Shown: piece after piece, positions 43,256-54,351 of the stretch
Numbering within the stretch: the stretch's first letter is position 1
Layout of the letters: every line of letters begins with the position of its first letter
Notes under the pieces: generated by a model
Told to the model about the DNA's origin: nothing
Databases searched by the model: none
Seen by the model: the letters and a program-made list of their open reading frames with translations, nothing else
Program-made: the position numbers and the translations under genes
Assembly: GCA_000151295.1 (NCBI GenBank)
Contig: GG745338.1
Location: forward strand, 553,334-617,333
Origin: Allomyces macrogynus ATCC 38327
Taxonomy: Eukaryota > Blastocladiomycota > Blastocladiomycetes > Blastocladiales > Blastocladiaceae
DNA length: 64,000 bases
Direction: 5' to 3'

Positions 43256-46180
43256 ATGGGCCCCTCGCAGCCCGCACCAAGCGGATCCGGCAGCGGGATC
43301 ACGTCGCTCCTCTCTGGCCGCCGCAAGACCGTGTGCCCGTTCGCAGAACCCATCCTGTTCAAGGAGTCGCGTCCGATTGGCACCAAATCCACGGCCGCGT
43401 CCAGCACCAGCAATGCTGCAAGCACGGCAAGCACGACTGAGCCGACTGACGTCGGCGACGGCCAACCGGTCCCGGCCCGCGTGCTCTTTCCGAGGTCGCA
43501 GCTCGCGCTCGAGCACATTGAGATCAGCCGCGCGGCTGCGGGCCTGCGCAACGGCGGCAACTCGTGCTACTGCAACTCGACCCTGCAGGCGCTCCTCTCG
43601 CTGCCGCCGCTCGCCAACCTATTCCGCACGCGCGCGCATTCGGCAACGTGTACGTCGCTTTGGTCCGACACGGCACAGCGCGCGCACGAGGAGGAGGTAG
43701 CGCTAACCTTCGCGTTGTGTGGCAGGCTCGAGCAAGCGCGAGTGCTACCTGTGTATTCTCGAGGACCTGCACAAGGCCATGCATAGCGGCACGCGCGTCG
43801 TGAACCCCAAGCAGATTTTGCAGCGGTTGCAGAGTACGTTGCCGCACGCGCGCGCGAAATGGACTTGGATTCGAGGGAACGGGCGCCTGACGTTTTGATC
43901 GGTGGTCATGTAGAGATTGGCCGCGAGTTCACGCCGTACCGCCAGGCCGACGCGCATGAGTTCATGTGCAAGCTGCTGGAAAAGGTGGAGATAGGTCTTC
44001 TGGCGCCGTTCAAGTCGTGCGTTTGTCCACTTATTTCGGTTCCAGCGAGCGATCAGAGCAATTGACGCGAACCGTTGCTTCCTCTCCAGTCTCCAGCTCG
44101 ACTACGCGTCCAAGTGCACGACGGCGCTGCACCAGATCATGGGCGGGTGGGTGCAATCGAACGTGCGGTGCCCGCGGTGCCCCTACTCGTCCAAGACGTT
44201 CAGTATGGAGCTGGCCCCGGCGCTCGAGATCCCGTCGGGCGTCAACTCAGTCGAGGAGGCGCTGCACAAGTACACGAGCCCGGAGGTTCTTTGCACGGGC
44301 AACGAGTGGAAGTGTGACGGGTACGATCAACTCATTTTTGCTCACCCTCCGACCTTGATCGGTCACTGACGTGGCCGCTCCGCGATCGTAGGTGCAAGCA
44401 AAAAGTCAATGCATCCAAGCGCATGACGTTCCACCAGGCACCCGCGGTCCTGTGCCTGCAACTCAAGCGGTTCGCGTACGGCGCGCGCGGCCGCGTCAAG
44501 ATCAACCGGCCGATCGCGTTCGAGGCCGATCTCAACCTGACCCCTTACATGACGGCGTCGGTCGGCGACCACGGCACGCTCGGCAAGAAGAAACGCATGC
44601 CGGCACCCGGGTCGGCCACGACCAACGGCAAGCGCATCACCTACCAGCTGCAGGCCGTGATCGTGCACAGCGGCGGCGCGCACGGCGGGCATTACTACTC
44701 GTACGTCAAGGCGGCCAACGGCATCTGGTTTGAAATGAACGACGAGCGCGTGAGCCAAGTCTCGCAGAGCACCGTGCTCAGCGCCAACGCCTACCTGCTG
44801 TTCTACACGGTTGACGATCTGCGCATGACCGAGCGCGGGTTCTTGTCGACCGCTGCCGTCGCCAAGGGCAAGGCCGGCAAGGCCGCCGGGATCCTCTCGC
44901 CGCCGCCGTCCGTCTCGCCGTCGCCCGAGCGCGCCGTCGCTGAACCCGGGTCGCCTGTGCCGCGTGATCGCGACGACGACGATGATGGCGAGAGCGGCAG
45001 CGACTCAGACGCGGCGGTTCCCGCGCGCAAGCGGCCAGCCAAGCTGCCGCGCGTGGCCGAGCTGCCGGCAAAGGACAAGGTTCGGCTCCTCAAGGCGCTC
45101 AAGCAGCACGCCAAGGCCAAGGGCCCGCTGTCGCCGCGGGACAAGAAGCTGTTTGCGCTGCGGTGGTTGAAGCGCAACATTGTCGTGGTTGACAACGGGC
45201 TCGACGATCTCATGGACGCGCCGCCGCGCGCCGCGCTCAAGGCCAAGGTCGAGGCCGCGATTGTTGATAAAGTCAAGGGGACGCTCGCCAAGCGCATGGC
45301 CGATGCCCAGGCGACGGCCAAGGAGCTCCGCGAGGAGCACAGCGACGAGGACGACGTGGAGGAGAAGGTGGTCGTGTCGCCGAAGCAGAAGAAGAAGGCC
45401 GCTGCAGCGCTGGTTGCTGCGACGGTGACGCCGCCCGAGACCGACTCGGATGCGGAACCCGCACCCGCACCGCGCAAGTCGGCGTCTCCCGCAAGGGCAC
45501 AGTCTGCGACGGCGGCCGCGTCGGATTCGTCGGACTCGAGCAACTCGGACGACTCGGATGACGAACCGGCACAAGGTTCGACGGCTCGCGCTACGCAGTC
45601 GGGCAGCGACGATGACGAAGAGGAGGAAGAGGAGGAAGGACTGACCGCACCGCAGCCCGCCACCGCACCCAACTTCTCGCCCGCGCTCGCCGCGGCCTTC
45701 GCCGCCGTGACCGCCAAGTCTGGCAAGTCCAAATCCCCCTCGTCGTCGCCAGGCAAGCCCGCCAAGACGCTCGTCAAGTTTGACCCCAAGTCGGCCGACA
45801 GCACGGCGGCATGGTCCCTTGCCGCCGACAAGCCCGAGGACGTGCGCGAGGCCGTCGAGGCGCGGTACGCGCGAAGCTACCTCGACCAGCAGCTCAAGCA
45901 GGGCAAGCGCAAGCGGCCCGACAAGTACGACGCCGACTACGACCGCGGCAAGACCAAGAAGGTGCGCGCGAACGCCAAAGCGCAGGACGCGAGTATGCGC
46001 GAGTCCGGCGGACACCGTGATAAGTTCAATGCCGCGTTCCAGATAATCAAGGCGGGGAATATCCCGACGCCATCACCGAAGCCGAGGCCGGACCGGCCGC
46101 AGTTTAAGCGTGGTGGTGGGCGCGGAGGGCGCGGAGGGCGAGGTGGACGTGGCGGCCGTGGGCGCGGGCGTGGGCACTGA
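43256..46180 (+). CDS. Ubiquitin carboxyl-terminal hydrolase, USP36/42-like (C19)
   Basis: Exons 43256-43649, 43726-43833, 43914-43984, 44097-44320 and 44392-46180 join in frame to give 861 residues. The Cys box is GLRNGGNSCYCNSTLQALL (about residues 98-116). Then come REFTPYRQADAHEFMCKLLE, a Cys4 zinc finger (RCPRC ... WKCDGC), LQLKRFAYGARGRVKINRPI and the His box HSGGAHGGHYYSYVK with FYTVDD closing the fold. The C-terminal 400 residues are disordered with alternating acidic and basic runs and end in a GRGGRGGRGGRGR RGG tail, suggesting nucleolar or RNA association as in USP36 and yeast Ubp10. It removes ubiquitin from substrates. Exon 3's donor (GTGGAG) is weak, so that junction is the least certain. 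Confidence 0.9.
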
Positions 46181-47177
46181 GTTGCGGGTAGATTGGTGTG
46201 TTGCCGATTAGTTTCGTTGGCCGTGGGGCCGGGCGCGTTGCGCTTTGCAGGTGGCATTTGTGCGGGGAAGGGAATTGGCGTGTGTTCTTCAATTTTGTGA
46301 GGTCGTTCGTTTGAGCATGAATGAAGCCAGCGTTGAACCCACTGACCTCATACTTGTCGCAGCTCTGTCAGGTCGAATTGTGGTCGCATTGACCGCAGCC
46401 TGCGGGAAACTGGACCAAGCAGACGCAAGCCGAGGTTCACAAGCATCACCAAACAAACAGTAGGACGGGTTTTGTCGCGAGCTCCAAAGGGTGGAGAATC
46501 TTCTCCTCCACCTTGCTCCGTTAATGGTTTGATGGTTGTTGATTACTGGTCCTGGCGGGTTAATGTTCAAATTATCAGGGTATCAGCGACTTCTACCCGA
46601 AACGCAACGCACCCACTAATGAGGACCTGCGTAGGGTGTCGAGTTGAGTTCTTGCATTGAATTATAGCCATGTTCATTGGGAACGCGATGCAAAATGGAG
46701 ATGGCAGGATGAGCAGGGTGGGCACGAAGGGACAGCAACGCAGCAACGACAGAACGCAGCAACAGTGTAGCAACAAAAAACGGCAAGGAGAAACAAATGC
46801 AGCCGAAACGTAAAATGACAAACCTGCGGCAATTGAACGCGGCCGCGACTTGAGCGGACTCACTCTTCACCTGAAAGCTCGGGTGCGTCCGAGTGCATCA
46901 ATGCAATGACCATGATCGGCGCCGTCCTTGGCGCAGTCCGGCCCATTCTTGGCCCTGCGAGAGTCCGTCCATTGCGACGCGACCAAAGCGGATCGAGCAA
47001 CACAGCCAGATCCACGAGCGGGACCATGGCAACGTCGCGCCCTTGCAAACGACGCGCCGTCGTACAATGCGCCAGTGGAGCCGAGAAATGTGGTTGCGCA
47101 CGTCATGCCAACCGACCGGACTCTCACCAGCGCGCGCATACTCGCCATTACCACCAACCGAACACCGATGCTCGCGC
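46181..47177. other. Intergenic region between converging genes
   Basis: About 1 kb with no conserved reading frame. Frames of 60-180 codons on both strands lack motifs. It holds the 3' ends of the deubiquitinase and of the first DPBB gene. Confidence 0.45.
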
Positions 47178-49652
47178 TTAGTCCGAGCGACTGCCAAGAT
47201 CACGCTGGTGCTGGATTTCCCACTCGGCGGCCATTTGTTCGGCGATGATGCGTTGCGCGAGCGACAGGTTCGCCGAGTAGACCGGATCCGTGAGGAAGGC
47301 GAGGTACGGGTTGGTCGCCGTCTTGGGGTCGTAGTAGTCGCTGTTGGTCGGAGCCGGGCCGTTGGTCGCGACCGGGCTGGAAGTCGAAACAGGCTGCTCC
47401 ACAGGCACCGACGTGCTACTGGTCGCGACGGGTGACGCCAAGGTCGCAGCGGGCACGTCAGTCGAGGGAGTCACGACAGGCTCAGCGCTCGACGTAGTGG
47501 ACGTCGCGATCGGCGGCTGCACGGTCGTCTCGGTCGTTGGAGCAGCTGGCTCCGTGGTCTTCTGCGAAGACGTGACCGTCAAGTTTGGAACCGTCACGGA
47601 CGGCTGCTCAGACGCGGTGGGCAGCGTCGAGGCCGAGCTCGTGCTTTCGGGCACGGGCACTGGGCTAGAAACCGACGTCACAGCAGGAGCCGACGAGGTT
47701 GACAATGGCGCGTCGTTCTGCGTCAGAGCGTCGGTCACGGACGACGAAGACGACTGCTGCTCGGGAGCCGAGTAAGTTGCCGGCGGGGTACTCGACGAGG
47801 TCGTGCGCCGCGACCCGTTCGGCCACCAGGTCGTGAATTGCTGCTGGGTGGACCACGCCGTGCTCCACGCGGTCGACCACGAGGTTGACTCGGCAATCGC
47901 CGACGGATGCTGCTTGGTGGAGGCCGACGTGGTCGGCGACGCGATCACGGTCGGCTGATCCGTCGAGGAAATCGGGGCGGGCGCGTCGCGTGACGAGGTC
48001 GTGGTCGGCTTCCCGTTGGGCCACGAGGTAGTGGTCGAGCTCTGCTGCTCCGTGACCGACGGCGACGCCGTCCTGATTGTGGTTTGCTGCTCAACAGATG
48101 ACGAGACCGACGACTCGGGAAGCGACACCGCCGTGGACGAGGTCATGGTCTGCTGCGGGACGGTAGAAGCAGACGTGGTCGTGTCCTGTTGCCAGGTGGA
48201 CACGGTAGACACGGTGGAGTCGGTCGAAACGGGGCTGGACGAGATAACCGTCTCCTGCGCAGTGGACGCCGAGCTGATGGCCGACAACTGGGTGGGGAGC
48301 GGCGTGTAGGTCGCGAGCTGCGTCTCCTGCCGGGTGGACGACGAAACTGCGGTCGAGGCGGGCGGATCGATGGTGGGAGTTGGTGTGTCGGTGGTCGTGC
48401 TCGCCGTGGTCGGAACCGGCACGGGCGTACTGGTGGGCGAGACTTGCGTCGGTTCGGACGTGCTGGTAGACGTGATCTGCGTCGGCTCGGGCAAGCTCGT
48501 GGACGCGGTCGTGGGCAGAGGCACATCCGTGGACGCGGAAGTCGGCGGCGGCACGTAGGTCGAGTGCGTGCTGATGATCGTGGTTGACGGCGGAGGCGTG
48601 TACGTCGACGTTTCGGCCGGTTGCGTGTAAGTTGACGTCTCAGCCGGTGGGGGCGTGTAGGTCGAGGACGGGGCCGGCGGCGGCGTCGAGGTCGAGGTCT
48701 CGACGGGCGGCGGCACGTATGTCGACGTCGAGACCGGCGGTGGCACATACGTCGACGTTGGGGCCGGCAGCGGCGTGTAAACCGGCGTTGGAGAGGGCGC
48801 CGGTAGAGGGGCCGGATCCGCGCCGCACGACGAGTAGGTCCATTCCAAGCGGAACCGGCCGACACTCAGCGGGTAGAAATACTCGAAGACGGCGGGTGAC
48901 AAGTCGAGATCGCCGCTCGCACAGCCCGGGCACTTGTCCACGATCTTGGCTTTCAAGGGGCCCTTCCCGTTGGTTGTGATGGCGACACACGTGAAGCACG
49001 GCGACCCATACCAGTCCTTGTCGTTGAGTGCGATCACGTATTCGCCGTCGTAGTGCATTTCGCCGCAAGCGCCAAGACCTGGAAGACGGGTGAGAGACGC
49101 GTAGGGGCAATAGATCAGTTCAATATCAGATCATGCATGCGTCCCGTGCAGGTAGCCAAGCGATGCAGCCACTGCAGCCAACGCCAATCCAAACTGTAGC
49201 GCTATCCGAGGAAAGTGCCTCCCCATGTTGCCGCTCTGGTTCAGCGCGCGCATGAACGCGATCACGATCGCGGTTGAGTGGCACTTCCACGACAGCAGCG
49301 ATTGGTGTCGGCGTTCGGCTGGCAACTCCGCTCCAATCACAAGAGAAGAAAACTAATCGCACCAGCACCGACGCTACATATTTATGCCGGCGAGTGATAG
49401 GGGGCGGTGACCAGTTAGTCTCGAGCTCAATTTGCTGTCTCCACGCCATCATTCAAAACGAAACACGTACGAGTAGTACGTTCCATCGCCGACGGCGCGC
49501 TTGGCCAGCGACGAAACCGGCGACATATCAAACTGCGCGAGGCGCGCTGAGCCCGATCGTGCTGGCTTCGGGGCGGCGGCGACCAGGTCGAGCGTCCCGA
49601 AGAGCACCGTGGCGGAGGCCACGAGGGCGAGCATGGAATACTTGAACGACAT
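47178..49652 (-). CDS. Secreted double-psi beta-barrel (RlpA/expansin-like) protein with long Ser/Thr/Pro tail, paralogue 1
   Basis: Exon 1 (49652-49471) encodes a signal peptide (MSFKYSMLALVASATVLFGT, cut near VAAAPKP) and the start of a double-psi beta-barrel (GDGTYY). Exon 2 (49078-47178) continues with GACGEMHYDGEYVIALNDKD, WYGSPCFTCVAI, AKIVDKCPGCASGDLDLSPA and FEYFYPLSVGRFRLEW, typical of barwin/expansin-like proteins. About 480 residues of Ser/Thr/Pro/Val low-complexity sequence follow, probably O-glycosylated. The end DPKTATNPYLAFL ... EQMAAEWEIQHQRDLG is shared with the neighbour paralogue. The probable site is the cell wall or outside the cell. The GTACGT/CCAG borders leave the frame two bases short, so a microexon in the 392-base intron or another junction is likely. 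Confidence 0.75.
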
Positions 49653-51337
49653 GATCGTGATCGAGGCGCGTTCACTGTCGGTTCACCGCGTTCGTGCGCA
49701 AGCGAGAGTCACAGATCGGGGGCTACGAGACAAGAAGAGGCACTCGCGCGAGAGAGTATTTCTGCAAAGCGGAGATGATTGGCCGGGAGCTGGGTGCCAG
49801 TTAGGAGAGACAGGTAGGGGCGCGGGGGACCGCATGTTTATATGGTCCGGTGAGCTCGGGGGGGGGGGGGGGGGGGGACACGAATACAAGACAGCGCAAC
49901 AGGGTAGCGGGGCGAGGAGGCGGCCTGATCATCCGTGACGACGACACCAACGACGAAGTGGTGGCGGCTTGGCTGACGTTGCCAAGGATCGGCAAGGCAA
50001 GACTTCCACCGCGCACGCTTGCGCGCCCCCTTCCCTTGGAATTTGGATCCCCGCCTTCCTAATGAGCACCAATGAGCACACACCCGGTGTTATTCCATTC
50101 TTGAACTTTCCTTTTGAGGACCGAGAGCCGACCGGAGGCACTGGAGGAGTGCGCAGGCGTGGCATCAAAAAGGGACCGGCCAAAACTGATCAAACCGTGT
50201 CCGCACGAAGCGGCACATCGTTCGACGCTTCCAACAACTCAACCGCTGCTCCAGCTTGATTCACATCATCATTGATCACAATGAGCGTCGGTCAGCGCGT
50301 TTGCTGTAGGTCGGACGGGCTGATCGTAGGCGGCCGTGGTCCGGTTGGCCGTGGGGCCATAAGAATCACTCAAACACGAGAAGTTCTTCCTCGAACAATA
50401 GTTGCATCAAGTTGTCGGTGCTTGCAGCCGTCGCGTAAGGCACAGAGGCATGGTCGCGGTCGAATTGACGCTACTGCCGCGGACGTGCGTTTCTTGAGTG
50501 TTCTCGAGTCAGTGATCCGGCGTTTGACAGTTGATGTGTTGGTTGACCGCAACTTGTGGACGCGTGGGGACGCTTCCAGGCCGCTTTGGCGTTTATCTCT
50601 TTCAAGGGCGGTGAGCGAGGGTTCAGGAAAGACAGGGACGCGGACAGAGGTCGCGCGGGACGGCGACCTGATGCGACCTCTAGCTAACGCTCTCCACCTG
50701 CGGCTCATACTTTCCCGCCCATACTTCCTGGTAGCTGGCGAATACAGACTCAAGGTCGAGCAAGGCACAGAATGCATCATAAAGACTGTCGGACAGCGAC
50801 AAAACGGGTGCGGGGCACTTATCGAAAATATGGAGAAGAAGGTGTAGAGGGCCAGCAAGATGGCTTCAAGACGATCCCTTTGCAAGGTAGGCGTGAATAG
50901 AAACATTGGCAAAAGCGTGGACAGGTAGTGTAGGCAGCAAAGATCGGAAACAGCAAAAGAACTAAACAAACAACACGGAAATAATGACAGCACCAACGAC
51001 GTGGCGACAGGTCACCAATAATGCATCGCTTTCGGCCAGCGCACTTGCGAATCTGACCGGGCGGGAAGCGAGGATTCGGGCAAAGCAATGCAACGTCGAG
51101 TGCTTGGTTCCGCACTTGACGCTGCGACCGGACCAGATCGTCAAGGCCAGCAAATTCCACGCGTGGTGGCGGGACAAGAGCGTGGTGCGCCAGGTGCGCG
51201 TGTCCGCGTGACTCAGCCGCAGCTTGTCCACCCGACAGTACCAGGCCTCGCGGTCGCGCAGAGGCCAACTACCATACTTAAACCACACGCTCGTCGTCAG
51301 CATCGCTGTTGTTCGTTTGGTTGCCGCTTGACCATCC
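49653..51337. other. Intergenic region between the DPBB paralogues
   Basis: Carries the promoter of paralogue 1 (TATAAA on the minus strand, 49837-49842), a 20-base G run (49858-49877) and GGCTGACGTTGCCAAGGATCGGC at about 49970, which recurs upstream of paralogue 2. The frame at 50272-50847 has no motif and I do not call it. Confidence 0.5.
49837..49842 (-). promoter_or_regulatory. TATA box of DPBB paralogue 1
   Basis: CCATATAAAC on the minus strand, about 185 bases upstream of the ATG. Paralogue 2 has TATAAAC at a similar distance, which supports function or at least common descent. Confidence 0.5.
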
Positions 51338-53036
51338 TTAGTCGAGACGCAGGCCAAGGTCACGCTGGCGCTGGATTTCCCACGCAGCGGCCATTTGCTC
51401 AACGAGAATGCGGGCCTCGAGAGACAGGCCAGCCGAGTACGCCGGAGACGCGAGGAAATCGAGGTAGGGGTTAGTCGCCGTCTTGGGGTCGTACCCGACG
51501 TGCGTCGCAACACCCACGGCCGAAGCAGGCGCCGTCGTGGTCGCGGTGGCCGTGCTGGTAACGGTCGTGTTCGTCACGGTCGCAGCGGGCACAGTCGACG
51601 CGGTGGTGGTGGCGGTCGTGGCCGCAGGGGCCGAATAGGAAGGCTGCGAAGTGGCTGACGTCATTTCGTTCGTCGTAGAAGTCGACGCGACCGTCTGGCT
51701 CGACGTGGTAGCCTCCGGCGCGGCCACCGAGGTCGAAACCGTGGTCGCGGTCGCAAACGCACTCGACGTGGTCGACGTGGGCGCGTCATTTTGCGTGAGA
51801 ACAGGCGACGTCGTCGTCGTCGTTTGCTGCGAAGCCGTGGTCTGCGAGTACGAGTACGAAATTTGCTGCGACGCGGACTGCGTGGCCGAAATCACGACCG
51901 ACCAAGTCGTGCTCTGCTGCTCGGTGGACGGCGAGACTGTGGACGTCGGCTGCGCGGCAATGGACGACGTGATGGTCGGAACTGGTGCAACTGCAGTCGA
52001 GATCGAGGTTGACGCGGCAATCGACGTGCTCGTCGTGCTTGGGGCCGGCTCAGGCGTACTGGTGGTCGTGGCCGACGGAGGGGGCGTGTAGACCGACGTC
52101 GGCACCGGGGGCGGCGTGTAGACCGACGTCGGAGCGGGGACCGGGACAGGCGCCGGATCCGCGCCGCACGACGTGTACGTCCACTCGAGAGTGAACCGGC
52201 CGACACCCAGCGGGTAGAAGTACTGAAAGATAGCGGGCGACAGGTCGAGATCACCGCTCTTGCAGCCCGGGCACTTGTCGACAATCTTGGCCTTGATGGG
52301 GCCCTTGCCATTGGCCGTGATGGCGACGCAAGAAAAGCACGGCGACCCATACCAGTCCTTGTCGTTGAGTGCGATCACGTATTCGCCGTCGTAGTGCATT
52401 TCGCCGCAAGCGCCAAAGCCTGGAATTACGAAAGAGAAGAACGAGCAGCAACAGGGGCGGTGAGGGATCAGTTCGCACATCATGTTGTGGGACGTGAGTT
52501 GTTGCGCGAAAGCTTCCGAAACCGCCACAGAACGGAATGCAACCAGTGCCAACCCGAACTGTAACGCCATTTCGGGCAAGCGGTCTCCTTTGTTGTGCGC
52601 ACGCCATCAACACGCATGGTCCCGTCCACGCCTCGCGCGAACCGGTGCACATGCAGCAGGATCCCCGCGAACTGGTTGCTGATTCTTGCTGATTTGGTTC
52701 AAGAAATGGACGGACGCACCAGCACCAACACTACAAGAGGCCATCAGCAAGAGGGGAAGCGCAGAAACTGTCAGTTTTGGCAACAGGAACAACGTTGGCA
52801 ACGCGCTTGATCATTTTCGCGCGGCCAAGAAGGCAGAAAGACGATGCGTACTCGTAGTAGGTCCCTTCGCCGACGGCGCGCTTGGCCAGCGACGAAACCG
52901 GCGACATGTCAAACTGCGCGAGGCGACCCGTGCCAGAGCGAACTGGCTTCGGAGCGGCGGCGACCTGGTCAAAAGTGCCAAACAACATCGTGGCCAAAGC
53001 CACGAGCGCGAGGGCCGAGAGCTTGGGCGTCGTCAT
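51338..53036 (-). CDS. Secreted double-psi beta-barrel (RlpA/expansin-like) protein, paralogue 2
   Basis: Exon 1 (53036-52852) has a signal peptide (MTTPKLSALALVALATMLFG, VAAAPKPVRSG) and GEGTYYE. Exon 2 (52419-51338) has FGACGEMHYDGEYVIALNDK, YGSPCFSCVAI, AKIVDKCPGCKSGDLDLSPA and a tail of about 215 Ser/Thr/Ala-rich residues, much shorter than in paralogue 1, ending in the shared DPKTATNPYLDFL ... EQMAAAWEIQRQRDLG. The two genes are tandem duplicates in the same orientation. As in paralogue 1, GTACGC...CCAG leaves the frame two bases short. An alternative start at 52579 (MPEMALQFGLALVAF) would read into exon 2 without splicing and looks like a second signal peptide, but the GTYY start of the barrel would then be lost. 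Confidence 0.75.
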
Positions 53037-54351
53037 TTTGGGCGAGATCGCGCGAGATCAGATCGTCGTTGTCGTCGCGTGTGGAAGCGCGCGAGCAGAT
53101 CAGGGGCAAGAGCAAAGAAGCAAGTCTTCACTCGGAGCGACGGAATCTATGGTTGAGTGTCTACTCGAGAGGGAAAGAAGAGGCGCGCGAGGAGGGCCTG
53201 TTTATAGACGATGGTGAGGTCGTCAGGAACACAAGGGGGGCGCACGCTACAGGGCGACAATTGCCGGCCAACATAACATGTGGGCCTTGATCATCCGCGA
53301 CGAAGCGCGCACGGTGGCGAGAAGTGGTGCCAGTGGTGGCGGCCGGGCTGACGTTGCCAAGGATCGGCGCACACACGCAAGGCCTCGGCCTCGGCCTCGC
53401 GCGGCTGCGCCCCCCTTGAACGCTGTTGCCTGTCTTGCCCAATGGGCGTGGCTCCAGGCACTCCATCGTGGTGGTCGGTCGTTTCTGGAGCGGGCTGAGC
53501 TGGAACAGTGAGCGGAGCTCGCAGCCCTCACGCCCAATGATTGGCTGATGCGACCCAGGGACCAGAACGTCGTTGGCTCGTCGCCTTGCGATGACTGAAC
53601 GCACACGCAATGTGCTCATTTTCCATAAATGTCGTCGTTTTGATATGTGTTCTCAAGTTTATCATTGCCTTTGAGGTGCTTGGCTGACGTTGGTGTCGCG
53701 AACAGCAGCGAGAGCGGGCGATACGTGGTGCGACAATCCGATGGTGATCGAATATCGAGTGATCGACTGTGGTCGATCGCAGGAGGGTTGGAGCAAAAGG
53801 TGGGAACTAGAGCAATTTCTTGCATTTTGCAGAATTTATCTCGTGTGTGTGGCCTTCACCGGCGTGGTGTGCAGCGATCATGATGAACTTGGCGAACAGG
53901 CAATGGCTGGGGGTGGACACCAGCGCAAAATCATGCCAAATCCGGTGGACAACGTCGGCGGTTGCTGCGAGAACACTTTTGAGCAATCCCAGCGCGCCAA
54001 CGCGGACCAGTCCCACGAGATGATTCTTACGAAAAGTCAGTCGGTCCTCATCGCTGCATGCGAGGTCGCGACGCGTGGGTACGCTTCGCTTCCGCCAACA
54101 CAGAGCGCCTGCAATGGTTCACCGCTCGGAAAGGAATACAACTGCGCACAGGACGCGCGCACACCTCTCGATCGTTCTCACATCTGCAGACCGGGCGAAG
54201 CCAATGCGCGCCAGAGAGGATCCGCCCAGGGACGCAAACCAAGTCTCTATTTCGAATGGGTAATACATAGGCTGACAACGATGCGGCAACAACGGCGAGC
54301 AAAACTGGTCAACAAACGAACCAAACAGGGTGGAGATAAGGCAAACAACCA
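53037..54351. other. Intergenic region upstream of DPBB paralogue 2
   Basis: Contains the paralogue 2 promoter and the 3' flank of the glycogenin gene. A 445-codon plus-strand frame beginning at 53690 runs antisense into the glycogenin exon and has no motif, so it is not called. Confidence 0.5.
53201..53206 (-). promoter_or_regulatory. TATA box of DPBB paralogue 2
   Basis: CTATAAAC on the minus strand, about 165 bases upstream of the ATG, matching the arrangement of paralogue 1. Confidence 0.5.

Noticed and set aside
51338..52579. Intronless start (MPEMALQFG...) for DPBB paralogue 2
   Set aside because: It would drop the GTYY strand of the barrel that the upstream signal-peptide exon supplies; the similar sequence in paralogue 1 lacks the Met and is probably just a duplicated intron.
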